Shown here: piece after piece, positions 18,524-27,822 of the stretch
Position numbering within the stretch: position 1 is the stretch's first letter
Layout of the letters: the number at the start of each line of letters is the position of its first letter
Assembly (NCBI RefSeq): GCF_013377785.1
Contig: NZ_JABXWT010000002.1
Coordinates: 644,022 to 708,021, forward strand
Length of the DNA: 64,000 bases
Reading direction: 5' to 3'
Source: Ruegeria haliotis
GTDB taxonomy: Bacteria; Pseudomonadota; Alphaproteobacteria; Rhodobacterales; Rhodobacteraceae
Position numbers and translations under genes: made by a program
Notes under the pieces: generated by a model
Told to the model about the DNA's origin: nothing
What the model saw: the letters and a program-made list of their open reading frames with translations, nothing else
The model's database searches: none

Positions 18524-20391
18524 GCCGCGATCTGCATATCATGCCGCCAGAGACGCCTCTGGCCATGCCCGCGCAGGATTTCGGCGCCGGGTTCCGCGAC
18601 GCCGAGGTCCCCTCGTCCGTGCAAGGGCCTTCCGCTGGATTCTGGCGCGCTTTGGCCTTTTCACCAGCCATGGCTGCAACGCTTGGCATGTTGTGGGTTA
18701 TGACGGATTGGTTCGGGGCTGAAGGGATCAACCTGATCGAAGCCATTCTGCTGGCGCTGATTTCCTTCAATTTTTTCTGGATCTCGTTCACGGTCTGCAC
18801 TGTGCTGTTGGGTATGTTTTCGCTGTCCCGTCAGGAACATCCGGTTCGTCAGGGCCGCCCGCAACCTTTGCGCGTTGCACTGCTGATGCCGGTGTATAAC
18901 GAGGTTCCGTGGTTTGTGTTGGGTAATGCTAGAACCATGCTAGAGGACCTGCGCGCGCGCGGCGGGCAACATCACTATGCCATGTTCATCCTGTCGGACA
19001 CGCGCGACCCAGACATTGCGGCACAAGAACAAGCCAGTATCGAAGCGCTGCGGACGACGCTGGCACCGGGGCTGGAGCTTTACTATCGTCGGCGCGAACA
19101 GAATACGGACCGCAAGGTCGGCAACATTGCCGATTGGGTCAGCCGCTGGGGCGCGGACTGGGATGCGATGTTGGTGCTGGACGCCGACAGTCTGATGACC
19201 GGCCGCGCCATCACCCGCCTGACCGGCTCACTGGCCCGTGATCCGGGTGCTGGCCTGATCCAGAGCTATCCACAACTGATCGGTGCGCAGTCGGTCTTTG
19301 CCCGAATGCAGCAATTCGCAAACGGCGTCTATGGCATCGCCTTTGCCGAAGGTCTGGCGCGCTGGTGCGGTCAAGAAGGGAATTACTGGGGCCATAACGC
19401 CATTATCCGCACCAAAGCCTTTGCCGCGTGTGCGGGCTTGCCCAAGCTGCGTTCGTTCAACGGCCAGGAAAAGCTGATCATGAGCCACGACTTTGTCGAG
19501 GCCGGTTTGCTGCGCCGCGCAGGTTGGGGCGTTCGGTTCCTGCCGCGCATCCGCGGCTCGTACGAAGAAACACCACCCACCCTGATTGACCACGCCATGC
19601 GCGACCGTCGTTGGTGCCAAGGTAACTTGCAACACCTGAAACTGCTGGGATCACGCGGCTTCCGCTCGGTTTCGCGGTTTCACATGTTCCATGGGGCGGT
19701 CGGGTATCTGATGTCTCCTTTGTGGTTTGCCCTGTTGGTCATGTGGGCACTGATAGGTCAGGGCGAGGACGCCTCGGTCTTGCATTACTTCAGCCCCGAC
19801 AATCCGCTGTTCCCGCAATGGCCCGAAATGAGCGAAACCCGACACGTTCTGATCATTCTGGTCATGTACGCGATGCTGCTGGCCCCTAAGGTACTGGGCG
19901 TTGCGGCCCTACCCCTCAGCGGAGTGCGGTATTCGGACTTTGGCGGTGGGCGTCGGTTCTTCACGTCGTTTCTGGCCGAAGTGGTTCTGTCGATCCTGTA
20001 TGCACCGATCCTGATGGTGCAGCAGATGATTGCCGTTTTCCGCACGGCGCTGGGTATCCAAAAGGGTTGGTCACCTCAGGCACGTGATGGTGGCAGCTAT
20101 GGCCTGCGCACTCTGATCCTGTGTCATGCGCTTGAAACAGTCAGCGGTATTGCATTGAGCATCGGGATTCTGGCTGGTCTGGTATCATTCTGGCTGGCCC
20201 CGATTGCGATCAGCCTGGCCTTGGCCATTCCGCTGTCTGCCCTCAGCGGCGTATCCGCAGGGGCCGCACGACGCATGGTTGGGATGAAAGAAGATTTTGT
20301 CGAGCCAGCCATCACACGCTCGGCACGGCGTCACCGGAACGAGTTGAAGCGCCTGATCGAAGGCAAGGCCACGATGACCCCGGCGGAATGA
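18520..20391 (+). CDS. opgH: Glucan glucosyltransferase OpgH
   Basis: Inner-membrane processive glycosyltransferase (GT2) making the beta-glucan backbone from UDP-glucose. It is about 623 aa. The N-terminus has two membrane spans. The cytoplasmic GT domain has LLMPVYNEVPWFV, MLVLDADSLMTG near residue 220 and the Q/RxxRW-type motif RDRRWCQGN near 360. Several membrane spans follow. ATG 18520 makes ATGA with the opgG stop; an ATG at 18511 would add three residues. It is shorter than E. coli OpgH (about 850 aa), as is common in alphaproteobacteria. The stop directly abuts the stop of the convergent esterase gene. Confidence 0.93.
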   Translation: MSRDLHIMPPETPLAMPAQDFGAGFRDAEVPSSVQGPSAGFWRALAFSPAMAATLGMLWVMTDWFGAEGINLIEAILLALISFNFFWISFTVCTVLLGMFSLSRQEHPVRQGRPQPLRVALLMPVYNEVPWFVLGNARTMLEDLRARGGQHHYAMFILSDTRDPDIAAQEQASIEALRTTLAPGLELYYRRREQNTDRKVGNIADWVSRWGADWDAMLVLDADSLMTGRAITRLTGSLARDPGAGLIQSYPQLIGAQSVFARMQQFANGVYGIAFAEGLARWCGQEGNYWGHNAIIRTKAFAACAGLPKLRSFNGQEKLIMSHDFVEAGLLRRAGWGVRFLPRIRGSYEETPPTLIDHAMRDRRWCQGNLQHLKLLGSRGFRSVSRFHMFHGAVGYLMSPLWFALLVMWALIGQGEDASVLHYFSPDNPLFPQWPEMSETRHVLIILVMYAMLLAPKVLGVAALPLSGVRYSDFGGGRRFFTSFLAEVVLSILYAPILMVQQMIAVFRTALGIQKGWSPQARDGGSYGLRTLILCHALETVSGIALSIGILAGLVSFWLAPIAISLALAIPLSALSGVSAGAARRMVGMKEDFVEPAITRSARRHRNELKRLIEGKATMTPAE

Positions 20392-20400
20392 TCAGCCGCC
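20382..20400. terminator. Short hairpin spanning two abutting convergent stop codons
   Basis: GGCGG (20382-20386) pairs with CCGCC (20396-20400) around the palindrome TGATCA, which contains the opgH TGA (20389-20391) and the esterase TGA (complement of 20392-20394). No T tract follows on either strand, so it is at most a weak bidirectional transcription stop. Confidence 0.35.
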
Positions 20401-21207
20401 AGGCAGACCTTCATACCAATCCAGCATCATGTCAGCCCAGCCGTTGGGCACAGTGTGACCACCGGGGAACAGCGCGAATTCCAGCGCGCTGCCATCGGCG
20501 CAACGGTTCCATTTACGGCGCATGAACTGGTCCGTGGTTGAAAAACCGCTGGGCTTGGTGTCAGCGCATTCGTTGGCCTCTCGCCAAATCTCGAGACCAG
20601 CAAAGATGTCACCCTGATGAAACCGCCCGCCGCCCAGAAGGCGCCCTTCCAGCGGTACGACATTATCTGTCCAACCATGCGTGTGAAACAGCCGGACTGG
20701 CCCCTCGCAGGATTCGGGATGCGGACGCCAAAACCCGCCCGAAACCGGTACATAGGCCGAGAACGTGTCCGGTGCATCGCAAGCCAGATAGTTCACCATG
20801 AACCCGCCTGCAGAAAACCCGCCCAGAACCACCCGGTCACTGTCGACACCAAACCGGTCAGCAGCGTCTTCGACCACTTCAGTCAGAAACGCGGTCTCGT
20901 CCCGCCCGTCCCAACCGGGGTAGAAGTTCCAGCTTTTGCGCCCGTTGCGTACCGCGCCGTCAGGTGCCATCACGGCATAGCCCCGATCCAACAGCGGGTC
21001 GACCATGCCTCGGTTTTTCATCGTTCCAGCGCCGCTGCCGCCATAGCCGTGCAGGAACACGACCAAGGGCGGGTTTTCTTTTTCCGGCAATTCGATGAAA
21101 TATCCGCCAGTGTCGATTTCGCATATCTCATCGGCACCGCCACAAGCCGCCGCTGCCGATTGTCCGGCAACCGCCAGACCCAAGGCCAACCAGAATTTCG
21201 CCCGCAT
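20392..21207 (-). CDS. Secreted alpha/beta hydrolase, PHB-depolymerase/feruloyl-esterase-like
   Basis: Exported esterase-like protein of 271 aa. A signal peptide is seen (MRAKFWLALGLAVAGQSAAA, then ACGG). The hydrolase core has the oxyanion block LVVFLHGYGGSGAGT, nucleophile Ser132 in GGFSAGGFMVNYLAC, Asp in HTHGWTDNVVPLEG and His in FPGGHTVPNGW. This matches the LpqC/poly(3-hydroxybutyrate)-depolymerase type. AGAGGA lies before the ATG at 21207. It overlaps the rhodanese gene by one base (TGATG), so they form a small operon. Substrate unknown. Confidence 0.85.
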   Translation of the reverse strand: MRAKFWLALGLAVAGQSAAAACGGADEICEIDTGGYFIELPEKENPPLVVFLHGYGGSGAGTMKNRGMVDPLLDRGYAVMAPDGAVRNGRKSWNFYPGWDGRDETAFLTEVVEDAADRFGVDSDRVVLGGFSAGGFMVNYLACDAPDTFSAYVPVSGGFWRPHPESCEGPVRLFHTHGWTDNVVPLEGRLLGGGRFHQGDIFAGLEIWREANECADTKPSGFSTTDQFMRRKWNRCADGSALEFALFPGGHTVPNGWADMMLDWYEGLPGG

Positions 21208-21677
21208 CACGTGTCCTCTTTGTAAGTCTCGACCGGAAGACCGGCACGCACCCATCCCGGGCCCGCTGCCGAACCTAACATGCCTTCGGGCACATCGATA
21301 ATATTGGTAAATCCTGCCGTGGTTAACTGGTTGCTCAGCCGTGCGGACCGAACGCCACGCGCGCAGATCAGTGCAACAGGTTCACTTTGATCGCCGTTCA
21401 CAAGCTGTTGCAACGCCTGCACAAAATCCTCACGGCGCATATCGAGTGGATGCGCTCCTTCGCCAACTCCAGTCGCCCGCCATTCCCGCGGCGTTCGAAT
21501 ATCCACCAATAAAATGTCACCGGATACGGCCTGTTGATATGCTGCGGTGGCACCAATTTGACCACCCGCGTAATCCTGCGGAATCAGGCGATATTCCCGG
21601 ATCGCAAAACCGGCAGCAATAGCCGCTCCGCCACCCAGCAAAACCCATCTTCGGGTTCTGTTTCGCTTGTCCGTCAA
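21207..21677 (-). CDS. Membrane-anchored rhodanese-domain protein
   Basis: Protein of 156 aa with a basic N-terminus and one hydrophobic segment (WVLLGGGAAIAAGFAI, residues 11-26), which is an uncleaved anchor or a Tat-like signal. A single rhodanese domain follows: LLVDIRTPREWRATG and the active-site loop ICARGVRSA with Cys105. It probably faces the periplasm and handles sulfane sulfur or acts as a redox protein. It is translationally coupled to the downstream esterase. Confidence 0.82.
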   Translation of the reverse strand: MTDKRNRTRRWVLLGGGAAIAAGFAIREYRLIPQDYAGGQIGATAAYQQAVSGDILLVDIRTPREWRATGVGEGAHPLDMRREDFVQALQQLVNGDQSEPVALICARGVRSARLSNQLTTAGFTNIIDVPEGMLGSAAGPGWVRAGLPVETYKEDT

Positions 21678-21898
21678 GTCAAATCCTCCTGCGCCATCGC
21701 ACTGGTTTTATCACAGCCCATTCAGCTTTGCCGCGCTGAATTCAGACCAACGGATCAAGTTCGCGTCATTATCACGCAGGGTATCGGCGATCCTCAGATC
21801 GCACTAGAACTCAGTGAAAAACTTGCAATAGCTGGACAGTCAATAAATTATCCTTAGAAATTGCTTACACTTTGACCGCCCAGACCGGAGTACCGCAC

Positions 21899-24769
21899 TT
21901 GTCCCTTTTCCTTATCGCGGCCCTTCCCTTCCTCGGAGCTGTCTTTCCGGCCCTCCTGATCCGGGCGGGACGTAACGCAGCAGCCTCGGCGGCGGGGCTG
22001 ACCACTTTTCTGGCGCTGGCTGGTCTGCTGATCCACATCCCGGCGGTTATGCGGGGTGAGGTTGTCACCGCCCGCTTTGATTGGATACCGGGACTGGGGC
22101 TGAACGCGAATTTCATGCTGGACGGGCTGGGGTTCCTGTTCGCGCTGCTGATCCTTGGCATCGGGCTGCTGATCATTCTCTATGCCCGGTTCTATTTATC
22201 ACGCGAAGACCCAATGGGGCAGTTCTATACTTATCTGCTGCTGTTTCAGGGCGCGATGGTAGGGATCGTTCTGTCCGACAACATCCTGCTTTTGCTGATT
22301 TTCTGGGAACTGACATCACTCAGTTCATTCCTGCTGATCGGGTATTGGCGGCACCTGCCGGAGGGGCGGCAAGGTGCACGGATGGCGCTGGCCGTGACTG
22401 GCGGGGGCGGATTGGCGATGATCGCCGGGATGCTGATCCTCGGCAATATCGTTGGGTCCTATGACCTGAGCGTCATTTTGCAGAACAAAGAGCTGATTCA
22501 GGCGTCGCCCTATTACATGCCTGCGTTGATCCTGATCCTGCTGGGCTGTTTCACCAAATCGGCACAGTTCCCGTTCCACTTCTGGCTGCCGCATGCCATG
22601 GCTGCGCCAACGCCGGTTTCGGCCTACCTGCACTCGGCCACGATGGTAAAGGCCGGGCTGTTCCTGATGGCACGCATGTGGCCGGTACTTGCTGGGACAG
22701 ATGCATGGTTTTACATCGTCGCAACAACCGGATTGATTACGATGCTGCTGGGCGCGGTCATTGCGCTGTTCAAGGACGACCTCAAGGCGCTGTTAGCGTT
22801 TTCCACTGTTTCGCATCTTGGTCTGGTGACCATGCTGCTGGGCTTTGGCACCAAAATCGCAGTTGTCGCAGCCATGTTCCACATCATAAACCACGCGACC
22901 TTCAAGGCCGCACTGTTCATGACCGCCGGGATTGTCGACCACGAAACCCATACGCGCGATGTCAAACGGCTGGGAGGGTTGCGACACCTGATGCCGATCA
23001 CCTTCACCATCGGCACCCTCGCAGCCCTGTCGATGGCGGGCTTGCCGCCATTGAACGGCTTCCTGTCCAAAGAGATGATGCTGGAGGAAACGGTCCACAC
23101 CACCTGGCTGCATTCGCATTATCTGGTGCCGGGACTGGCACTTCTGGCGGCGCTGTTCTCCGCAGCCTACTCCTTCCGTTTTGTGGGTCATGTTTTCCTC
23201 GGGCCACAGCGCGACGATTATCCCGCGCACCCCCATGACCCGCCGGTCGGATTGTGGCTGGCACCTGCCTTCCTCGTTGTATTGGTTGTTCTGATTGGCC
23301 TGTACTCTGCAGCCGTCGTCGGCCCTTTGGTCGCAGTTGTGTCCGGTGCGGTAATCGGCGGCGAAAAGTTACCTTATTATTCGCTGAAATTGTGGCACGG
23401 CTTTACGCCCGCCCTGTACATGTCCGCAGTGGCAACACTGGGCGGCCTGTTCCTTTTGTCGCAGCACAAGCGTGGCGAGCAAGTATGGAATGCCCTGCCC
23501 CGTCCAGAGGCCAAGGTGATCTTCGATGCCATTGTCAATGCGGGCACCAAACTCAGCCGTTGGGTTACCGACGAGCTTCATAACGGTGTCCTCAGCCGCT
23601 ATGCGATCATCTTCGTCGCCTTCACGGTCGGGCTGGGGTACTACGCCTATACAACCGGCACGATTGGCGTTGTAACCCGCGTGCCACTGCCCGCGCAGAC
23701 CATTCCGATCATCGGCTGGATCTGTCTGGTTGGCGCGACGCTGGGCATCATGTGGTTCCACCGCAACCGTCTTTTGTCACTGGTGCTGATCGGCGTCGTT
23801 GGCCTGATCGTTTCCATTGCGTTTAACTACCTGTCGGCTCCGGATTTGGCACTGACGCAAATCTCGGTCGAGGTGGTGACGATGATCCTGCTGTTGTTGT
23901 CGCTGAACTTTCTGCCGACCGAGACCCCTTGGGACAGTTCAGCTGGACGACGCTGGCGGGATGCTGCGATTTCCGTTGTGGCGGGTCTTGGAACGGGTGC
24001 GCTGATTTATGCGATCATGCTGCGTGATTTTGCTTTTCCAACGATCTCTGACTTCCATCTCGCGAACTCGTACAAAGGGGGTGGTGGCACCAACGTGGTC
24101 AACGTGATCCTGGTTGATTTCCGGGGCTTTGATACCTTTGGTGAGATCATCGTTCTGGGCATCGCCGCACTGATCATCTTTGCCCTGACCGAGGCGGTGC
24201 TGAGCAGCAATGTCCGCAGCTACCTGCTGAACCGTAAGCCACATTGGCCACAGTCGGGCGACTCACACCCGCTGATGATGGTGGTTGTCACCCGTGTCAT
24301 GATGCCGATTGCTTTGATGGTCGGGGCCTATATCTTCTTCCGTGGCCATAATCAGCCCGGAGGCGGCTTCATCGCCGGCCTGATCGTCGCCATCGCCTAT
24401 CTGATGCAATACATGGCCAGCGGTTACACATGGGCCATCGAACGCCAGCGGTTCTATTACCACGGTACAATCGGCTGGGGCGTCCTGATTGCCGCCGCGA
24501 CCGGCTTGGGCGCCTGGTTCAATGACCGCCCGTTCCTGACCAGCGATTTTGGTTACCTCAACTGGCCACCGCTGGAAGAGTTCGAATGGGCCACCGCCAT
24601 GCTGTTCGACACGGGCGTATTCCTTGCGGTTCTGGGTGCGGTCATGCTGGCGCTCGACAGCCTGTCGCGGTTTGCTTGGCAGCCCGGCATGGCGCAAGAG
24701 TTCCCGATGGATATCAACCCGCTGCGGGACGACCCTCCTGAAGAAGAACAAGAGAAGGAGCAGGTCTGA
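21899..24769 (+). CDS. mrpA: Mrp/Pha antiporter subunit A with fused MnhB domain
   Basis: Large membrane subunit (about 956 aa) of the Mrp-type Na+(K+)/H+ antiporter. Residues about 1-770 form the NuoL-like MrpA core with FWELTSLSSFLLIGYW, FTKSAQFPFHFWLPHAM and HSATMVKAGLFLMARMWP (proton-path Glu and Lys). The C-terminal part (about 800-950) is an MnhB domain (VTRVMMPIALMVGAYIFFRG, NQPGGGFIAGLIVAIAYLMQ), the A-B fusion known as PhaAB. No ATG suits. TTG at 21899 has GGAG at 21887-21890 and gives the family N-terminus LSLFLIAALPFLGA; a TTG at 21872 is also open. Confidence 0.93.
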   Translation: MSLFLIAALPFLGAVFPALLIRAGRNAAASAAGLTTFLALAGLLIHIPAVMRGEVVTARFDWIPGLGLNANFMLDGLGFLFALLILGIGLLIILYARFYLSREDPMGQFYTYLLLFQGAMVGIVLSDNILLLLIFWELTSLSSFLLIGYWRHLPEGRQGARMALAVTGGGGLAMIAGMLILGNIVGSYDLSVILQNKELIQASPYYMPALILILLGCFTKSAQFPFHFWLPHAMAAPTPVSAYLHSATMVKAGLFLMARMWPVLAGTDAWFYIVATTGLITMLLGAVIALFKDDLKALLAFSTVSHLGLVTMLLGFGTKIAVVAAMFHIINHATFKAALFMTAGIVDHETHTRDVKRLGGLRHLMPITFTIGTLAALSMAGLPPLNGFLSKEMMLEETVHTTWLHSHYLVPGLALLAALFSAAYSFRFVGHVFLGPQRDDYPAHPHDPPVGLWLAPAFLVVLVVLIGLYSAAVVGPLVAVVSGAVIGGEKLPYYSLKLWHGFTPALYMSAVATLGGLFLLSQHKRGEQVWNALPRPEAKVIFDAIVNAGTKLSRWVTDELHNGVLSRYAIIFVAFTVGLGYYAYTTGTIGVVTRVPLPAQTIPIIGWICLVGATLGIMWFHRNRLLSLVLIGVVGLIVSIAFNYLSAPDLALTQISVEVVTMILLLLSLNFLPTETPWDSSAGRRWRDAAISVVAGLGTGALIYAIMLRDFAFPTISDFHLANSYKGGGGTNVVNVILVDFRGFDTFGEIIVLGIAALIIFALTEAVLSSNVRSYLLNRKPHWPQSGDSHPLMMVVVTRVMMPIALMVGAYIFFRGHNQPGGGFIAGLIVAIAYLMQYMASGYTWAIERQRFYYHGTIGWGVLIAAATGLGAWFNDRPFLTSDFGYLNWPPLEEFEWATAMLFDTGVFLAVLGAVMLALDSLSRFAWQPGMAQEFPMDINPLRDDPPEEEQEKEQV

Positions 24770-25128
24770 TGGAAGCACTCGTCGCCACTGCCGTTGGGGT
24801 TATGACCGCCGCCGGGATTTTCCTGATCCTGCGCCGCAGGACCTTCCCGGTCATTCTGGGCCTGTCCTTGATCACCTACGCGGTAAACGTGTTCCTGTTC
24901 GCAACCGGACGGCTGGCCCTGAATGCGCCTGCGGTTCTGAACAAGTACGAAGACGTACCCTATACCGACCCGTTGCCGCAAGCGCTGGTGCTGACGGCTA
25001 TCGTGATCTCTTTCGGGATGACAGCGGTGATCGTGATGATCTCGCTCAGCGCCTATTTGTCCTCAAAGGATGACCATATCGACATGACCGCGCAAGACTG
25101 CGTGGACGCGCCGGGAGAAGACGCATGA
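24769..25128 (+). CDS. mrpC: Mrp antiporter subunit C
   Basis: Small NuoK-like membrane subunit, 119 aa, with three hydrophobic segments. It has FPVILGLSLITYAVNVFLFA and DPLPQALVLTAIVISFGMTA, both diagnostic for MnhC/MrpC. The start overlaps the mrpA stop (TGATG) and its stop overlaps mrpD (ATGA). Confidence 0.95.
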   Translation: MEALVATAVGVMTAAGIFLILRRRTFPVILGLSLITYAVNVFLFATGRLALNAPAVLNKYEDVPYTDPLPQALVLTAIVISFGMTAVIVMISLSAYLSSKDDHIDMTAQDCVDAPGEDA

Positions 25129-26660
25129 ACCACTGGATCGTTGCGCCGATCGTTCTTCCTGCGATCCTGGCTCCGTTCATCATCATGGTCCTGCGCTATC
25201 ACCTTGATCTGCAGCGTATCTTCTCGGTCGCGGGCGTTGTCGCGTTGCTGGGCATTGCACTGACAATCACGGCGCAGGCTGCGGGCGGAGATATTCAGGT
25301 CTATGAACTCGGCGATTGGCCTGCCCCGTTTGGCATCGTCATGGTGCTGGACAGACTGTCCGCCATGATGGTTTTACTGACGGCCCTGCTGGCCTTGCCC
25401 ATCGTCCTTTATGCGATTGCAACCGGATGGGACAACCGTGGCAAACACTTCCACGCGTTGTTTCATTTTCAGTTGATGGGCGTGTGTGGTGCGTTTCTGA
25501 CCGGCGACGCCTTCAACCTATTTGTTTTCTTCGAGGTTTTGCTGATCGCTTCATACGGTCTGATGACCCATGGCGGGGGCGCGGTCCGGTTGAAGGCCGG
25601 TGTGCAATACGTTGCTTACAACCTGCTCGGCTCGACCTTGTTTCTGTTTGCGCTGGGTACGCTCTATGGCGTGACCGGGACGCTGAACATGGCCGATATC
25701 GCCGTGCGGGTTGCAGAGCTGCCGCCGGAAGATACCGCTCTGCTAAGGGTGGGCGCTGTGCTGTTGCTGCTGGTCTTCTGTATCAAGGCCGCCGTTCTGC
25801 CGCTGCATTTCTGGCTGCCTGCCAGCTACGCCAATGCACCTCTGCCAGTGGCGGCGCTGTTTGCGATCATGACCAAAGTCGGCGCTTATTCGATTCTGCG
25901 GATGTACACGCTGGCTTTCGGTCCTGAGGTCGAAGCAACGCAGGGGCTGGTGGGCGACTGGTTGCAACCTGCCGCGCTACTGACGCTTGCAGTTGGGGCA
26001 ATCGGTATCCTTGGTTCACAGCACATCGCGCGAATGGTGGCATTCTGTGCAATCGCTTCGATGGGGACTTTGCTGATCGCCATCTCACTGTTCACGCCCG
26101 AGGCCACAGCAGCCGCGCTTTATTACGTCTTCCATTCGACATTGGCGACCGCTCTACTGTTCCTCGTGGCCGATCTGGTTATGGAACGACGAAGCGGTGC
26201 GATCACACCCAAACCGCCTATGCCGCAAGGTGGGCTCATCTCTGCCCTGTTCTTTGTGGGGGCAATCGCGATGGCCGGGATGCCACCATTGTCAGGCTTC
26301 GTCGGCAAGCTTCTGGTTCTGGATGCCGCCCGCGATGCACCCAACGCCAACGCAGCCTGGGCGGTGATCCTGATTGGATCCTTTATCACCATCATCGGGT
26401 TGGCGCGCGCCGGGTCACTGATCTTTTGGAAAAGCCATGATGTTCAGTTCCTTTCCGAAGGCGATCCGGAAGACAGGGAAGTCGCACCAGCCCCAGAGCC
26501 GCAACCCGGCTTAGCCTTCACAGCCGTATTCGGGGTTGTGGCCGGCCTGATCGCGCTGACCCTGTTTGCCGGACCCGCATTGGAATACACAAGCAAGACC
26601 GCAGAGCAATTGTTCACGCCCGAACACTACATCTCTGCCGTATTGGGAGGTGAAGAGTGA
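25125..26660 (+). CDS. mrpD: Mrp antiporter subunit D
   Basis: NuoN/M-like proton-translocating subunit, 511 aa, about 14 membrane segments. Conserved features: FFEVLLIASYGLMTHGG, CIKAAVLPLHFWLPASYANA, and AMAGMPPLSGFVGKLLVLDA. It lies between mrpC and mrpE, overlapping both, as in other Mrp operons. With MrpA it forms the ion-conducting part of the complex. Confidence 0.95.
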   Translation: MNHWIVAPIVLPAILAPFIIMVLRYHLDLQRIFSVAGVVALLGIALTITAQAAGGDIQVYELGDWPAPFGIVMVLDRLSAMMVLLTALLALPIVLYAIATGWDNRGKHFHALFHFQLMGVCGAFLTGDAFNLFVFFEVLLIASYGLMTHGGGAVRLKAGVQYVAYNLLGSTLFLFALGTLYGVTGTLNMADIAVRVAELPPEDTALLRVGAVLLLLVFCIKAAVLPLHFWLPASYANAPLPVAALFAIMTKVGAYSILRMYTLAFGPEVEATQGLVGDWLQPAALLTLAVGAIGILGSQHIARMVAFCAIASMGTLLIAISLFTPEATAAALYYVFHSTLATALLFLVADLVMERRSGAITPKPPMPQGGLISALFFVGAIAMAGMPPLSGFVGKLLVLDAARDAPNANAAWAVILIGSFITIIGLARAGSLIFWKSHDVQFLSEGDPEDREVAPAPEPQPGLAFTAVFGVVAGLIALTLFAGPALEYTSKTAEQLFTPEHYISAVLGGEE

Positions 26661-27157
26661 TGAAACTGCTACGCCGTATTTTCCCGCACCCCCATCTGAC
26701 CTTTCTGCTGACGCTGGTCTGGATTTTGTTGGCGAACAAACTTTCGCTGAACTCACTGGTCTTTGGTTTGATCCTGGGAATCATCATTCCCTTCATCACC
26801 CAACCCTATTGGCCGGACCGCCCCAAGCTGCGTAACTGGCCGATGATCGTGGAATATATGCTGGTGGTGCTGTGGGACATCGTGATGGCCAACATCACCG
26901 TTGCCCGGATCATCCTGTTCAAACGCGACGCAGACCGCCAGCCCAACTGGGTCTGCATCCCGCTGGAATTGCGCACGCCCGAGGCGATCACTGTACTGGC
27001 AGGCACCATCACGATGACCCCGGGCACTGTCAGCTGCGATCTGTCCGCGCAAGGCCACAATCTGCTGGTCCATTGCCTGGATGCCCCAGATCCAGACGCC
27101 GTACGAGACGAGATCAAGCAGCGCTATGAACGACGTCTGAAGGAGATTTTCGAATGA
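26660..27157 (+). CDS. mrpE: Mrp antiporter subunit E
   Basis: Membrane subunit of 165 aa. It shows the MnhE pattern: N-terminal hydrophobic pair, EYMLVVLWDIVMANITVARI, then the soluble stretch with LRTPEAITVLAGTITMTPGT. ATG at 26660 forms TGATG with the mrpD stop; a GTG at 26657 is one codon earlier. Its stop overlaps mrpF. Confidence 0.94.
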   Translation: MKLLRRIFPHPHLTFLLTLVWILLANKLSLNSLVFGLILGIIIPFITQPYWPDRPKLRNWPMIVEYMLVVLWDIVMANITVARIILFKRDADRQPNWVCIPLELRTPEAITVLAGTITMTPGTVSCDLSAQGHNLLVHCLDAPDPDAVRDEIKQRYERRLKEIFE

Positions 27158-27423
27158 TCATGTATGCGATTTGGTTTGCATTCGCCTGTTTCGGTGCGGC
27201 GATCATGATGTGCCTGTGGCGGATCATCACCGCCGACGGCGTCGGCACTCGTGTTCTTGCGCTGGATACGATGGTCATCAACACCATCGCCCTGATGATC
27301 CTCTACGGATTGGATCAGGGGACCGAGATCTTTTTCGAAGCCGCCATGATCATCGCCATGCTGGGCTTTGTCTCAACCGTTGCCTATGCGCGCTTTATGC
27401 TGCGCGGCAACATCATCGAGTGA
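27154..27423 (+). CDS. mrpF: Mrp antiporter subunit F
   Basis: Small three-span membrane protein, 89 aa. The family pattern is visible as LWRIITADGVGTRVLALDTM and FFEAAMIIAMLGFVSTVAYA. It starts in an ATGA overlap with mrpE. It precedes mrpG by 7 bases. Confidence 0.94.
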   Translation: MIMYAIWFAFACFGAAIMMCLWRIITADGVGTRVLALDTMVINTIALMILYGLDQGTEIFFEAAMIIAMLGFVSTVAYARFMLRGNIIE

Positions 27424-27430
27424 GGGCGGT

Positions 27431-27817
27431 ATGACATCCATCTTCGAATTTTTGATCGCGTTTTTCCTGATTGTCTCGGGCATTTTCGGCTTTGTCGGCT
27501 CTTTCGGGATGATCAAGCTGAAGGACCCGATGTCACGCCTGCACGCGCCGACCAAGGCGACGACTCTGGGTGTGGGCGGCGTGTTGCTGGCCTCGATCTT
27601 CCATTCGGTCATGATCGAGCATCACCTGTCCCTGCACGAGCTGCTGATCACCCTGTTCTTGTTCCTGACCGCGCCGATCACGGCCCTGTTCATTGCCAAA
27701 TGGCACATTCACCGTCATGAACTGCCCAGCGATCTGCCCGACGCAGGCGAGGATGAGCTTTGGGCCACCCATGCGATCGAGCAGGTCGAAGACGTCCCTG
27801 ACCACAGCACGAACTGA
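27431..27817 (+). CDS. mrpG: Mrp antiporter subunit G
   Basis: Last subunit of the Mrp complex, 128 aa, with three hydrophobic segments and an acidic, His-rich C-terminal tail. MnhG signatures are GFVGSFGMIKLKDPMSRLHA and PTKATTLGVGGVLLAS. ATG 27431 is preceded by GAGGGCGG; longer upstream reading would overlap mrpF. The selD fusion gene begins only 5 bases downstream and may be co-transcribed. Confidence 0.94.
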   Translation: MTSIFEFLIAFFLIVSGIFGFVGSFGMIKLKDPMSRLHAPTKATTLGVGGVLLASIFHSVMIEHHLSLHELLITLFLFLTAPITALFIAKWHIHRHELPSDLPDAGEDELWATHAIEQVEDVPDHSTN

Positions 27818-27822
27818 ACCCT

